The position numbers and the translations under genes were made by a program. From Membranihabitans marinus (GTDB lineage: Bacteria; Bacteroidota; Bacteroidia; Chitinophagales; Saprospiraceae), in the NCBI RefSeq assembly GCF_019802045.1, contig NZ_JAHVHU010000006.1, positions 124,001 to 188,000 on the forward strand: a DNA stretch of 64,000 nt. Reading direction: 5' to 3'. The notes under the pieces are model-generated. The model saw nothing but the letters and a program-made list of their open reading frames with translations. It ran no database searches and was not told where the DNA came from. Shown in pieces: positions 10,140 to 18,059 of the stretch (positions are counted from its first letter, which is position 1; each line of letters opens with the position of its first letter).

Positions 10140-10868
10140 ATGGATTGGTCTGTCACAAAAGCCCATACAGAATGGTTCTGGGATATCTTTTTCCCAACGC
10201 ATTGCCTGGGCTGCAGAGAGACGTTGCAATATTCAAAACGTGAAGTTTTCTGCCCGGTTTGTCACCTACAGGTTTTTATCAGCGACACGCATTTGGTCGA
10301 CAATCATCCATTGAAAAATCGACTGTGCGTCGGTTTCCCATTCAAACTAGTCCTGGGCAAATACCGGTATCCCAACCAAAGCACGGTCATCTCCAACATG
10401 ATCCATGGACTAAAATATCAAAATCTCCGCTACATTGGTCACCTGGAAGGAGCTCACTACGGCCAGATAATCAGCCCTCTGCTCCAAAAACATGAAGTAT
10501 CGGCCCTGATCCCCGTGCCCCTGCATTGGCGTAAGAAACTCAAAAGAGGTTATAATCAAAGCTATGAATATGCTGTAGGTCTTTCACAAACCACAGGACT
10601 CCCGATAAACACTAATATAATCCGACGTGTTAAATTCACGAAGTCACAGACTCAACTCAATAAATCCGAAAGAGTCAAGAATATGAAAAACGCGTTCCGT
10701 GCAACGAGAACCCCAAACGCCTATCAGGCAACGAATCAGCCTCATTTCCTCCTCGTCGATGATGTGTCGACCAGTGGAATAACTCTTGTGGAGATGGCTC
10801 ATACACTTCGAAGAGCCTATCCAGACGCTGACATCAGCGTATGTACATTAGCTTATAAAGACTATTGA
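10140..10868 (+). CDS. comF: ComF family phosphoribosyltransferase-like protein
   Basis: The protein has 242 residues. The N-terminus carries a zinc-ribbon-like pair of cysteine motifs (CLGC near residue 22 and CPVC near 39). The C-terminal half is a type I phosphoribosyltransferase fold with the PRPP-binding loop FLLVDDVSTSGIT near residue 205, and the conserved block LIPVPLHWRKKLKRGYNQS lies near residue 122. ComF proteins are needed for DNA uptake in transformable bacteria and are otherwise of unclear enzymatic role (GntX/ComF family). The gene follows the HtrA-like protease with only three bases between, so it is probably cotranscribed. Confidence 0.9.
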   Translation: MDWSVTKAHTEWFWDIFFPTHCLGCRETLQYSKREVFCPVCHLQVFISDTHLVDNHPLKNRLCVGFPFKLVLGKYRYPNQSTVISNMIHGLKYQNLRYIGHLEGAHYGQIISPLLQKHEVSALIPVPLHWRKKLKRGYNQSYEYAVGLSQTTGLPINTNIIRRVKFTKSQTQLNKSERVKNMKNAFRATRTPNAYQATNQPHFLLVDDVSTSGITLVEMAHTLRRAYPDADISVCTLAYKDY

Positions 10869-11202
10869 TTGGACGGTAGACAGACCACAGGCGGTGGAAT
10901 TACACCCTTGATGAGAAGAGAACCAAACCACAAACCGTACCCGTGTAGAACAGCAAAATGCTGGTAAAGCTGAGCTACTTTCTAAACCTAAACAAGCATT
11001 CCAACAATCAGAAACCAAACTACAAACTACACTACCACCGAATAAATAAGGTCGCCCTTACCAGGCTTTCTTTCAAACCTCAGAATAATCTCCAGGCCAA
11101 AGGGCCAAAAGATACCCGAACATGGGCACATTCCACAGATCCCAGATATTAAAATTGACCAAAGAACTCCAACTATACCTCATTAACCATTAACAATTAA
11201 GC
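10869..11202. other. Intergenic stretch without recognised gene
   Basis: This 334-bp space between comF and the pterin dehydratase gene is C/A-rich. A short open frame at 10958-11152 has no recognisable features and unusual low-complexity composition, so I do not call it a gene. No terminator hairpin or repeat was seen. Confidence 0.5.
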
Positions 11203-11451
11203 TTAACTCATCTTATCAAAGATCTCATTGATCGATTCGGCCAGCTTCCGGTCTTTTTCGGTCACTACATCCCCCGCATCGTGGGTGGACAGCTCAAACT
11301 CCACTTTATTATAGGTATTGGTCCAGGTGGGATGATGGTTCTGGCTTTGTGCGGTAATGGCTACCTGAGTCATAAACCCAAACGCCTGGACAAAGTCATC
11401 AAATTCAAAAGTCGCTTTAAGGGTGTCATTGGATTCTTTCCAATTTTTCAT
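11203..11451 (-). CDS. 4a-hydroxytetrahydrobiopterin dehydratase (PCD/DCoH family)
   Basis: This 82-residue protein is the usual size for pterin-4a-carbinolamine dehydratase. The active-site signature is present: QNHHPTWTNTYNKVEFELST contains the paired His, the Pro-x-Trp and the following Val/Glu strand, then THDAGDVVTEKD as in family members. The enzyme recycles 4a-hydroxytetrahydrobiopterin formed by aromatic amino acid hydroxylases. No such hydroxylase is in the window, so the partner must be elsewhere or the protein has another role. Confidence 0.92.
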   Translation of the reverse strand: MKNWKESNDTLKATFEFDDFVQAFGFMTQVAITAQSQNHHPTWTNTYNKVEFELSTHDAGDVVTEKDRKLAESINEIFDKMS

Positions 11452-11786
11452 GGTAAGTTGTTTTTTTGATTAATGAATACGATTCTATCGCCCTCCTACA
11501 TATAGTACAAAAAACCGCTGTGGAATGTTTTACCCCGGTTTATTCATAAAATTAAATTTATGCAGACCCAAGGCATGGCTGAATGGAGCCAGAGCGCATA
11601 TATACGTGAGCTCGATGCTTGGGGTGGGCGGCTATGGAAAAATGTGTGGGTGACTGAGTTCAGTTTCGGTTAAACAGGCACATGTCCACTGGACGTGTAC
11701 CTGTTTAGCATCCATTACAAAATCCCAGAGGGATAAAAGATCATAGCCAGGGGTGTCAGACCCTGGAATTAGATGTTCTATTGAAA

Positions 11787-11830
11787 TGAGTCCCTTGGGG
11801 ACAACAGTTATATCGTCCCCAAGGGACTCA
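11787..11830. repeat. Perfect 16-bp inverted repeat
   Basis: The arms 11787-11802 and 11815-11830 are perfectly complementary (TGAGTCCCTTGGGGAC and its reverse complement) around a 12-base loop. It follows a shorter imperfect palindrome, CCAGGGGTGTCAGACCCTGG at 11752-11771. There is no T-run after the stem, so a simple terminator is unlikely. The pattern of consecutive GC-rich palindromes is like that seen at 23412-23458. Confidence 0.7.
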
Positions 11831-11840
11831 ATGTTATAAC

Positions 11841-11945
11841 ATTTTCAAGCATATTAAGCAGTGTAGGAAATATTGGATGTCATAATAAATCATACATTTT
11901 TAGAGGAGATGAGTTTTTCTCATCTCATCTCGAGCGACTAAAGTC
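11841..11945. repeat. Dispersed intergenic repeat, copy 1
   Basis: About 105 bp, close to 90% identical by eye to 38408-38511. It contains a hairpin with stem GAGATGAG (11906-11913) and CTCATCTC (11919-11926). Its five-base loop is TTTTT here and AAAAA in the other copy. Weaker similarity continues downstream to about 12060. Confidence 0.75.
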
Positions 11946-12257
11946 AGCTTGCCCCTATGGAATTTGGGACCGACACATGGGTTGTAGTGGTAGTTTTCAA
12001 TCTGAAGGGTTCCTTGTGTTTGCAAGAAGGAGAACGCTTTATCGGATAAACAACAGCAGACGCAACGCATCAATTCGCAAATACAGAACATTCTTGACGG
12101 ATTGCTTTTACGCAGCTCTTCATCATCAAAAGCCCTATTTAGCTATGGCTATACTCCCACCCAACTACAGAAGGGATTTTGCGGTTCCTTCGTCAAAGAT
12201 CCCTAGAATCTTTGGTTCCACTACCTTGAGACTCTTCCCGGAGTTGCCCATCCTACA

Positions 12258-12346
12258 AGCCTAGTCCTTCCTAAAATCCTAGTCCATCCTACAATCCTAG
12301 TCCATCCTACAATCCTAGTCCATCCCATAATCCTAGTCCATCCTAG
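12258..12346. repeat. 18-bp tandem repeat at the end of the M42 peptidase gene
   Basis: Four to five imperfect copies of an 18-bp unit (AATCCTAGTCCATCCTAC) run up to and into the stop codon of the adjacent minus-strand peptidase gene. The stop (TAG, read from CTA at 12343-12345) is itself part of the last repeat. Copy-number change would therefore act on sequence directly downstream of the coding region. Confidence 0.7.
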
Positions 12347-13392
12347 TTAAACGCCCAATCGTAATCTCCCAATCCTTGCAAAGACACTACGAGTAAATCA
12401 ATGGTAGCCTGGACATCGCTTTCATGTACGGTTTCGATGACTTGATGCATATTTCGAAGTGGTATAGACAGTGCGCCGGCTATGGAACCCTGCTGTCCAT
12501 ATTTTTGAATTCCAGCAGTATCCGTTCCACCGGCGGGTAATATTTCATGCTGCCAGGGTATGTTGTGTTCTGCGGCCAAACCTTGCATATAACGAACCAT
12601 GCGATAATCGGATATCGCACTGCCATCCATGATCTTGATTGCCGTACCATGTCCCAGCTGGGTCACCATTTCATGAGGCTGCGCACCGGGGACGTCATAA
12701 GCAATAGTTACATCCAGGTTAATTCCAAAACGAGGATTCACATGCCCGGCGGCATTAATCGCTCCACGTAATCCCACCTCCTCCTGGACGGTAAACACGG
12801 CGTCAATTGGATAATCAAGTTCCGAGCCTGCCAGTTGTTCCAGTGCCTTTAAAAGTATAAAAACTGAAATCCTATTATCCAGGGACTTTCCATTGTAGCA
12901 ATTCCCCATCTTGATCAACGCACGCTCCCGGGTAATGGGATTACCCACCGAGATTAACTCTTTGACCTTTGCAACCGGATGACCGGTATCAATAAAATAA
13001 TCCTCTATTTTAGGTGCTTTCTTCCGATCTTCCGGATTCATAATATGGATGGGTTTCGTTCCCATAATGCCGATGACATCTTCCTTCCCGTGAACTATCA
13101 CCCGCTGTGAAGTCAATGTCTTCGGATCAAAGCCACCCAGGGTATGAAACCGAATAAAGCCCTGGTCATCAATATGAGTGACAATAAAACCAATCTCATC
13201 CATGTGGGCCGTCACCATGACAGGGTCTTCCGATTTTCCGTGAATCCGTGCGATGATGCTTCCCATGGAATCCATGCGCACCTCATCAACGATGCCATCC
13301 AGGTGTTCAAGAATCAACGAACGAATCGGTTGCTCAAACCCCGGTGCACCGGGACATTCCGATATTTTCTTCAATAATTCGAAGTCTGTCAT
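12343..13392 (-). CDS. M42 family metallopeptidase (aminopeptidase/endoglucanase M-like)
   Basis: The start at 13392 gives 349 residues (MTDFELLKKISEC...), the normal N-terminus and length for M42 peptidases; upstream ATGs to 13485 only add unrelated hydrophobic sequence. Dinuclear zinc ligands are visible in order: the His of VTAHMDEIGF (near residue 65), the Asp of SLDNR (near 176), the Glu pair of FTVQEEVGLRGA (near 208) and the Asp of NLDVTI (near 230), with a C-terminal His in RNMHQVIE. The family forms dodecameric cytoplasmic aminopeptidases that trim oligopeptides. Its stop codon lies in an 18-bp tandem repeat. Confidence 0.9.
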   Translation of the reverse strand: MTDFELLKKISECPGAPGFEQPIRSLILEHLDGIVDEVRMDSMGSIIARIHGKSEDPVMVTAHMDEIGFIVTHIDDQGFIRFHTLGGFDPKTLTSQRVIVHGKEDVIGIMGTKPIHIMNPEDRKKAPKIEDYFIDTGHPVAKVKELISVGNPITRERALIKMGNCYNGKSLDNRISVFILLKALEQLAGSELDYPIDAVFTVQEEVGLRGAINAAGHVNPRFGINLDVTIAYDVPGAQPHEMVTQLGHGTAIKIMDGSAISDYRMVRYMQGLAAEHNIPWQHEILPAGGTDTAGIQKYGQQGSIAGALSIPLRNMHQVIETVHESDVQATIDLLVVSLQGLGDYDWAFN

Positions 13393-13664
13393 AGTACTCA
13401 GATTAAATTTTAGTCGCAAAAATACACTTTTATTAATCATTTCATACTTCATGCTTAGCGGCTTTATGTTTAATCCGTGAAACAAATATCACTTTTAAAA
13501 ATTTGATGCGATATGATAAATAGACTTGCTCAATTCCTCAATAGTTATGGACTCCGGTTGTTCCAGTATGTATGGTTTTATTTTTTCCATTAACTTTGAT
13601 ATCATCGATAAACTCTTTATTGGGGTCATCTTCTTAAAATATATCCGGTAAAAAAATCATACCC

Positions 13665-14126
13665 ATGAAAATCTTTTCAAAAGTATTCACAGTCATCATC
13701 GCTTTATCATTTCTCAGCTGCAACAAGTTGAAGTACTCCAATCTGAAATCGATCGATATTTATGATTATCAATTGGAAGTACCGGCGCAGTTCGAACTAA
13801 TCGAGGAGCAAGGGATAGATTCTTATGTTGGTAAATTATCCGGCGAAGGAATTGACATACCCTTTGATTTTGGGGTTTACACCAGCCCGGACAAAGATTT
13901 GGATCAGGAAAAGTATGATATTTATTTCGAAACTTTTGGCACCGTGGAAAGACAAATCGTAGTCCCCAAGGATTCCCAGGCGGATTTCACGACCCTGCAC
14001 ATCAGAGATTTGGAAAACTATTCAGAATTAGGGGGCTATGTATCCTTAAAAATGTACACCAATAACATCACACGAAAAGAGCAAAAATTGGTCGTCAAAA
14101 TATTTGAATCGGCGAAACTAAAATAA
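13665..14126 (+). CDS. Putative lipoprotein of unknown function
   Basis: This 153-residue protein begins with a short signal peptide and a lipobox (ALSFLSC, Cys at residue 19), so it is probably a lipoprotein of the envelope. The mature part has alternating beta strands and no recognised motif; there is a weak resemblance to PsbP/MOG1-like small lipoproteins, but I would not name a family. It stands alone between the divergent M42 gene and the flippase gene. Confidence 0.65.
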   Translation: MKIFSKVFTVIIALSFLSCNKLKYSNLKSIDIYDYQLEVPAQFELIEEQGIDSYVGKLSGEGIDIPFDFGVYTSPDKDLDQEKYDIYFETFGTVERQIVVPKDSQADFTTLHIRDLENYSELGGYVSLKMYTNNITRKEQKLVVKIFESAKLK

Positions 14127-14267
14127 AGAAATCGGAATCATTGTTGAGTTGTTGAGGCGTTGAGGCGTTTAGAGGTCCGGCCATTGATTCCAACATTCAA
14201 CGTCGAACGCACTACTGGCAACTCATAACTATATCTTATATTCGCCCATGGAAATGAAACCGACACC

Positions 14268-15764
14268 ATGGCGACAATAAGACGACTGGCCAGTGATACG
14301 ATTTGGTATGGATTGAGCAGTATCGTGGGGCGTGTGATCAACATCCTGCTGATCCCTGTCATCACCGCTGTACTTTCTACTGCCGTATTTGGAAACTATT
14401 CCACGCTTTATTCCCTGGTTGGCGTCATTCTGGTATTTTATACGCTTCGGCTCGAGACCGCTTACTTTCGTTTTGGGAGTGAAGAGGGGAATGAAAACAC
14501 TGTTTACAGCAGTGCACTGACGATGATATATGGCTCTGCCGTCATCCTAAGCGTACTCCTTTTTGCGTTTTCAGACCAGGTTGTTGCCCTGCTCAACCTG
14601 ACGTCCGACTACAGTATTTACATCCCGATGCTGGCCATCATATTGTTTTTCGACGCGATTAATGAAATCCCATTCTGCCGGCTTCGATTGTCCAATCGTC
14701 CCCGTCGCTTTGCCTTCATAAAGCTGGCCATGATCCTGACCAATGTCGCGATCGTCTGCTTTTTCTTCCTGCTCTGCCCTTGGTTATTGCGTCAAGGTAT
14801 GGACTGGATTCACGCCATCTATTTCCCGGAGTACCATCTTTCCTATCTGATCGGTGCCAATGTGATCTCAAGTGGAGTGGCCTTTGTCCTCTTGCTTCCG
14901 GAATGGACTGCTTTTTGGAAGTATTTTGACGCAACGACCATGCGTAAAATGGTGATCTATTCACTGCCCTTGCTGATCGTAGGATTGGCGGGTATCGTCA
15001 ATGAGGTCATGGATCGTATTTTTTTGCAGAATTTTCTGCCGTATGATAAGAATACCACGTCCCAAATGGTGGGCATCTATTCCGGAAATTATAAAATCGC
15101 CATGTTTATTGCCCTGTTCACGCAAGCTTTCCGCTATGCAGCAGAACCGTTTTTCTTCCAGGAATACAAACGCAAAGATTCCAATGTACTGTATGGAAAA
15201 GTAGCCACCTACTATACCATTGTATCTGCGTTCGGATTTCTGGCTGTGACGTTGGCACTTCCCTGGTTGCAGGATTTTTTCCTAAGAAAACCCTCGTATG
15301 CAGAAGGGTACAATGTCACCGTGGTTATTCTTCTGGCCAATATTTTGCTCGGTCTGTATTACAACATAAGTATCTGGTACAAGCTCCAGGACAAGACCCG
15401 GTATGGCATGTACATTTCTCTGGTCGGTGTGGTCGTGACTGTTCTGGGGAACATCCTTTTTATCCGTGGATATGGGTACATGGCCTCCGCCTGGACCACT
15501 TTTGCTTGTTATCTGGTGATGACGATTCTGTGTTTTGTGATCGGATCCCGGTTTTACGAATTTCGACTGGAATGGGGAAAGATTGGATACATCTTACTCC
15601 TGACCCTCGGGAGCTATTTGCTCTACGAACTAACCTGGCACGGACAATCCTGGGATGGGGTGATCGGACAGTGGATGCGAGTGGTGTTTTTTGCCGTTCC
15701 CCTGATTTTGTATTTCCTTTACGACCGCAAAGAGCTCCACAGAGTATTCCGGGGGGAAATTTGA
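14268..15764 (+). CDS. Polysaccharide/oligosaccharide flippase family protein
   Basis: This 498-residue integral membrane protein has about 12-14 hydrophobic segments and the N-terminal layout of the Wzx/MATE-like flippases (LASDTIWYGLSSIVGRVIN, then VITAVLSTAVFGNYST). Members move lipid-linked sugars across the inner membrane for O-antigen, capsule or exopolysaccharide. In many Bacteroidota a single copy of this type sits near housekeeping genes rather than in a sugar cluster, and that is the case here since no glycosyltransferase is adjacent. Substrate unknown. Confidence 0.85.
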   Translation: MATIRRLASDTIWYGLSSIVGRVINILLIPVITAVLSTAVFGNYSTLYSLVGVILVFYTLRLETAYFRFGSEEGNENTVYSSALTMIYGSAVILSVLLFAFSDQVVALLNLTSDYSIYIPMLAIILFFDAINEIPFCRLRLSNRPRRFAFIKLAMILTNVAIVCFFFLLCPWLLRQGMDWIHAIYFPEYHLSYLIGANVISSGVAFVLLLPEWTAFWKYFDATTMRKMVIYSLPLLIVGLAGIVNEVMDRIFLQNFLPYDKNTTSQMVGIYSGNYKIAMFIALFTQAFRYAAEPFFFQEYKRKDSNVLYGKVATYYTIVSAFGFLAVTLALPWLQDFFLRKPSYAEGYNVTVVILLANILLGLYYNISIWYKLQDKTRYGMYISLVGVVVTVLGNILFIRGYGYMASAWTTFACYLVMTILCFVIGSRFYEFRLEWGKIGYILLLTLGSYLLYELTWHGQSWDGVIGQWMRVVFFAVPLILYFLYDRKELHRVFRGEI

Positions 15765-16257
15765 AGTAATTATGAATGGCGAATGATAAATTACGATTTT
15801 TACCCCGGCAACTGTATTTCACCCCTACCCGCTTGGTAACGACCTCGCCCGATTTATTCACCACGTCAATCTATTATGAAACATAATATGCAGTGCATCA
15901 ACTACTTAAATTCCAAAATTGGGCATATTACATCGCCCAATTTTGGGTGACGTTTGACTTTTTTGGGCTGTGTTCTTTCTACAGACGTCGACGTTTAGAT
16001 CGCCTGGAAAATATCCTTCCCAATAATGGGCTACACCACTGGGTATTGCCCCGCTCCCGTGGCACGTATCAATAAAGCAAATTTGATAAACCGCGTCACA
16101 TTTCATCTTCTTGGTGACAATCCCCGGGTTCGTTCACGCGAATTTCAATAATCAATCACGAATTGCAAATTATTCCCACTTTTCATTATATTTATCGTGC
16201 TTTTACTAAGTAATTACCATTAGGTGATGTAAATTTATATAACCAAGAAATCAAATT
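15765..16257. other. Intergenic region with dispersed repeat
   Basis: This 493-bp space precedes the oxidoreductase operon. It contains a dispersed repeat (15892-15970) and otherwise no recognisable gene. The last 200 bases are AT-rich and probably carry the operon promoter, but no clear TAnnTTTG element was found. Confidence 0.5.
15892..15970. repeat. Dispersed repeat with 12-bp palindrome, short copy
   Basis: Similar to 57664-57811 at both ends (TTAAATTCCAAAA and CCCAATTTTGGGTGACG are shared). The middle is only about 17 bp here against about 92 bp there. In this copy 15913-15924 and 15935-15946 form a perfect 12-bp inverted repeat (CCAAAATTGGGC) around a 10-base loop. Confidence 0.7.
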
Positions 16258-18051
16258 GTGAAGCCCACTAATATTAAAGATCCCGAATACTTCCATAAAG
16301 TGGTGGACTGTCAATACGCCTGTCCGGCCCACACCCCGGTTCCGGAATACATCCGACTCATTGCCAACAAGAAATACACCGAAGCCTATATGGTCAATTG
16401 GGAGTCCAATGTGTTTCCTGGCATTCTTGGTCGCACGTGTGATCGACCCTGTGAACCGGCATGCCGACGTGGTCGGTTGGAAGGGGAAGAAGGACCAGAA
16501 GAACCGGTTGCCATCTGCCGACTCAAACGCGTTGCTGCCGATAACAGAGGCGAAGTGAAACACCTCATGCCCACCATCCCGGAAGAAAAAAATGGCAAAA
16601 AAATAGCTTTGATTGGAGGCGGTCCGGCTTCGTTGACAGTGGCTCGTGATCTGGCACCTCTGGGCTATGAACTTCATTTGTACGACGAATGGCACAAGGG
16701 GGGTGGCATGATGCGGACCCAAATCCCTTCTTTTCGTCTTCCGGAAAAGGTGTTGGATGAGGAAGTGAATTACATCACAGATATGGGCGTCCATACGCAT
16801 TACAACCACTACGTGGAGAGCATGCGAGAAATCCTGGAAGCGGATTATGATGCCGTTTTTGTAGGCACCGGCGCGCCGAACGGACGGGATCTGAAATTGC
16901 CCGGACGAGAGGAAGCAGACAAAAATGTCCATATCGGCATTAACTTTCTGGCCAGCGTCGCTTTCGAACACAAAGATAAAATAGGTAAAAAAGTAATTAT
17001 CCTGGGAGGTGGGAATACCGCCATGGACTGCTGCCGAACTTCACGAAGATTGGGGGGAGAAGAGGTGACTGTTGTTGTCAGGAGCCCATTCAAAGATATG
17101 AAAGCGTCGCCCTGGGAGATCGAGGACGCTCAGCGGGAAGACATCCCTATTCTCAATAATATGCCACCGAAGTCTTTTGTCGTAGAGGATGGACAATTAA
17201 AAGGAATGTGGTTCGGTCATGTTCGCGCAGAATACGACGAAAATGGAAAACGAAAACTGATTCCGACGGGTGAGGAAGACACCTTTATCGAAGCCGATGA
17301 TGTCATCATAGCGATTGGACAGGACAATGCCTTCCCGTGGATCGAACGGGATCTGGGCATCGAATTTGGCAAATGGGATGTTCCGGTGATCGATGATGTC
17401 ACTTTCCAGTCCACCTTGCCCAAGGTGTTTTTTGGAGGGGACGCTGCTTTTGGGCCGGAAAACATCATTACCGCTGCGGCGCACGGTCACCAGGCAGCCA
17501 TTTCCATCGACCACTATTGCCAGGGAATTGATGTCAATGCCCGGCTGGCACCGACGACTAACTTGGTCAAGCAAAAAATGGGCATCCATGAATGGATGTA
17601 CGACAGCCCCGTGGTGGATGATGAGCGTTTTGTGGTACCCCACGAAGATCAAGCGATCTCGCTGAAAGACCGGAAAATCGAAGTAGAGTTGGGTTTTGAT
17701 CTTCCGACGGGATTCAAAGAGGCTCAGCGTTGTCTGAACTGTGATATACAAACCGTATTCTCCTATGATCAGTGCATCGAATGCGATGCCTGTGTGGATG
17801 TATGTCCCACATCGTGCATAACCTTCACGACCAATGGCGACGAGGAAGATTTGCGAGGACGGTTATCAGCACCTGCGAACAATCTGGATCAACCTCTTTA
17901 TGTATCCGAAGAACTACCTACCAAACGCGTTATGATAAAAGATGAAGATGTGTGCCTTCACTGTGGTCTGTGTGCCGAACGGTGCCCGACTGCAGCATGG
18001 GATATGCAAAAATATCTTTATGGAGTCACCAAAGCAACTAAAATATTATAG
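16258..18051 (+). CDS. FAD-dependent oxidoreductase with ferredoxin domains, partner of the 2-oxoacid oxidoreductase
   Basis: This 597-residue protein starts with GTG at 16258. The N-terminus is the Fe-S domain of GltD-like proteins (CQYACPAHTPVPEY, then CDRPCEPACRR). Two nucleotide-binding Rossmann motifs follow: IALIGGGPASL for FAD (about residue 118) and VIILGGGNTAMD for NAD(P)H (about 245). The GDAAFGP FAD-binding end lies near 400. The C-terminus adds two 4Fe-4S motifs, CIECDACVDVCPTSC and CLHCGLCAERCPTAAW. With korA and korB directly downstream it probably moves electrons between the oxidoreductase, or ferredoxin, and NAD(P)H. It lies 8 bp upstream of korA. It could be mistaken for a glutamate synthase small subunit, but no large subunit is present. 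Confidence 0.85.
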   Translation: MKPTNIKDPEYFHKVVDCQYACPAHTPVPEYIRLIANKKYTEAYMVNWESNVFPGILGRTCDRPCEPACRRGRLEGEEGPEEPVAICRLKRVAADNRGEVKHLMPTIPEEKNGKKIALIGGGPASLTVARDLAPLGYELHLYDEWHKGGGMMRTQIPSFRLPEKVLDEEVNYITDMGVHTHYNHYVESMREILEADYDAVFVGTGAPNGRDLKLPGREEADKNVHIGINFLASVAFEHKDKIGKKVIILGGGNTAMDCCRTSRRLGGEEVTVVVRSPFKDMKASPWEIEDAQREDIPILNNMPPKSFVVEDGQLKGMWFGHVRAEYDENGKRKLIPTGEEDTFIEADDVIIAIGQDNAFPWIERDLGIEFGKWDVPVIDDVTFQSTLPKVFFGGDAAFGPENIITAAAHGHQAAISIDHYCQGIDVNARLAPTTNLVKQKMGIHEWMYDSPVVDDERFVVPHEDQAISLKDRKIEVELGFDLPTGFKEAQRCLNCDIQTVFSYDQCIECDACVDVCPTSCITFTTNGDEEDLRGRLSAPANNLDQPLYVSEELPTKRVMIKDEDVCLHCGLCAERCPTAAWDMQKYLYGVTKATKIL

Positions 18052-18059
18052 GAAAAGAT

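Larger units (their letters stand above)
11452..12342. other. Repeat-rich intergenic region
   Basis: This 891-bp region has no convincing gene; open frames at 11900-12091 and 11977-12264 are antiparallel and featureless. It holds a perfect 16-bp inverted repeat (11787-11802 and 11815-11830), a 105-bp dispersed repeat with a strong hairpin (11841-11945, second copy at 38408-38511) and an 18-bp tandem array (about 12258-12346). Part of the text (12166-12181) matches 58663-58678 in inverted orientation at 15 of 16 bases. Confidence 0.6.

Noticed and set aside
10958-11152. 64-codon open frame
   Set aside because: Low-complexity, Asn/Lys/His-rich, no start context and no recognisable family.
11900-12264. 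Overlapping antiparallel open frames
   Set aside because: They overlap the dispersed repeat at 11841-11945 and each other; no protein features.
15460-15864. 134-codon minus-strand frame inside the flippase gene
   Set aside because: Antisense shadow of a clear membrane-protein gene.
16192-16971. 259-codon minus-strand frame
   Set aside because: Antisense to the Fe-S flavoprotein gene, whose motifs are unmistakable.
16258-18051. Glutamate synthase small subunit (gltD)
   Set aside because: Adjacent genes are korA and korB, extra 4Fe-4S motifs are present at the C-terminus and no large subunit is found.
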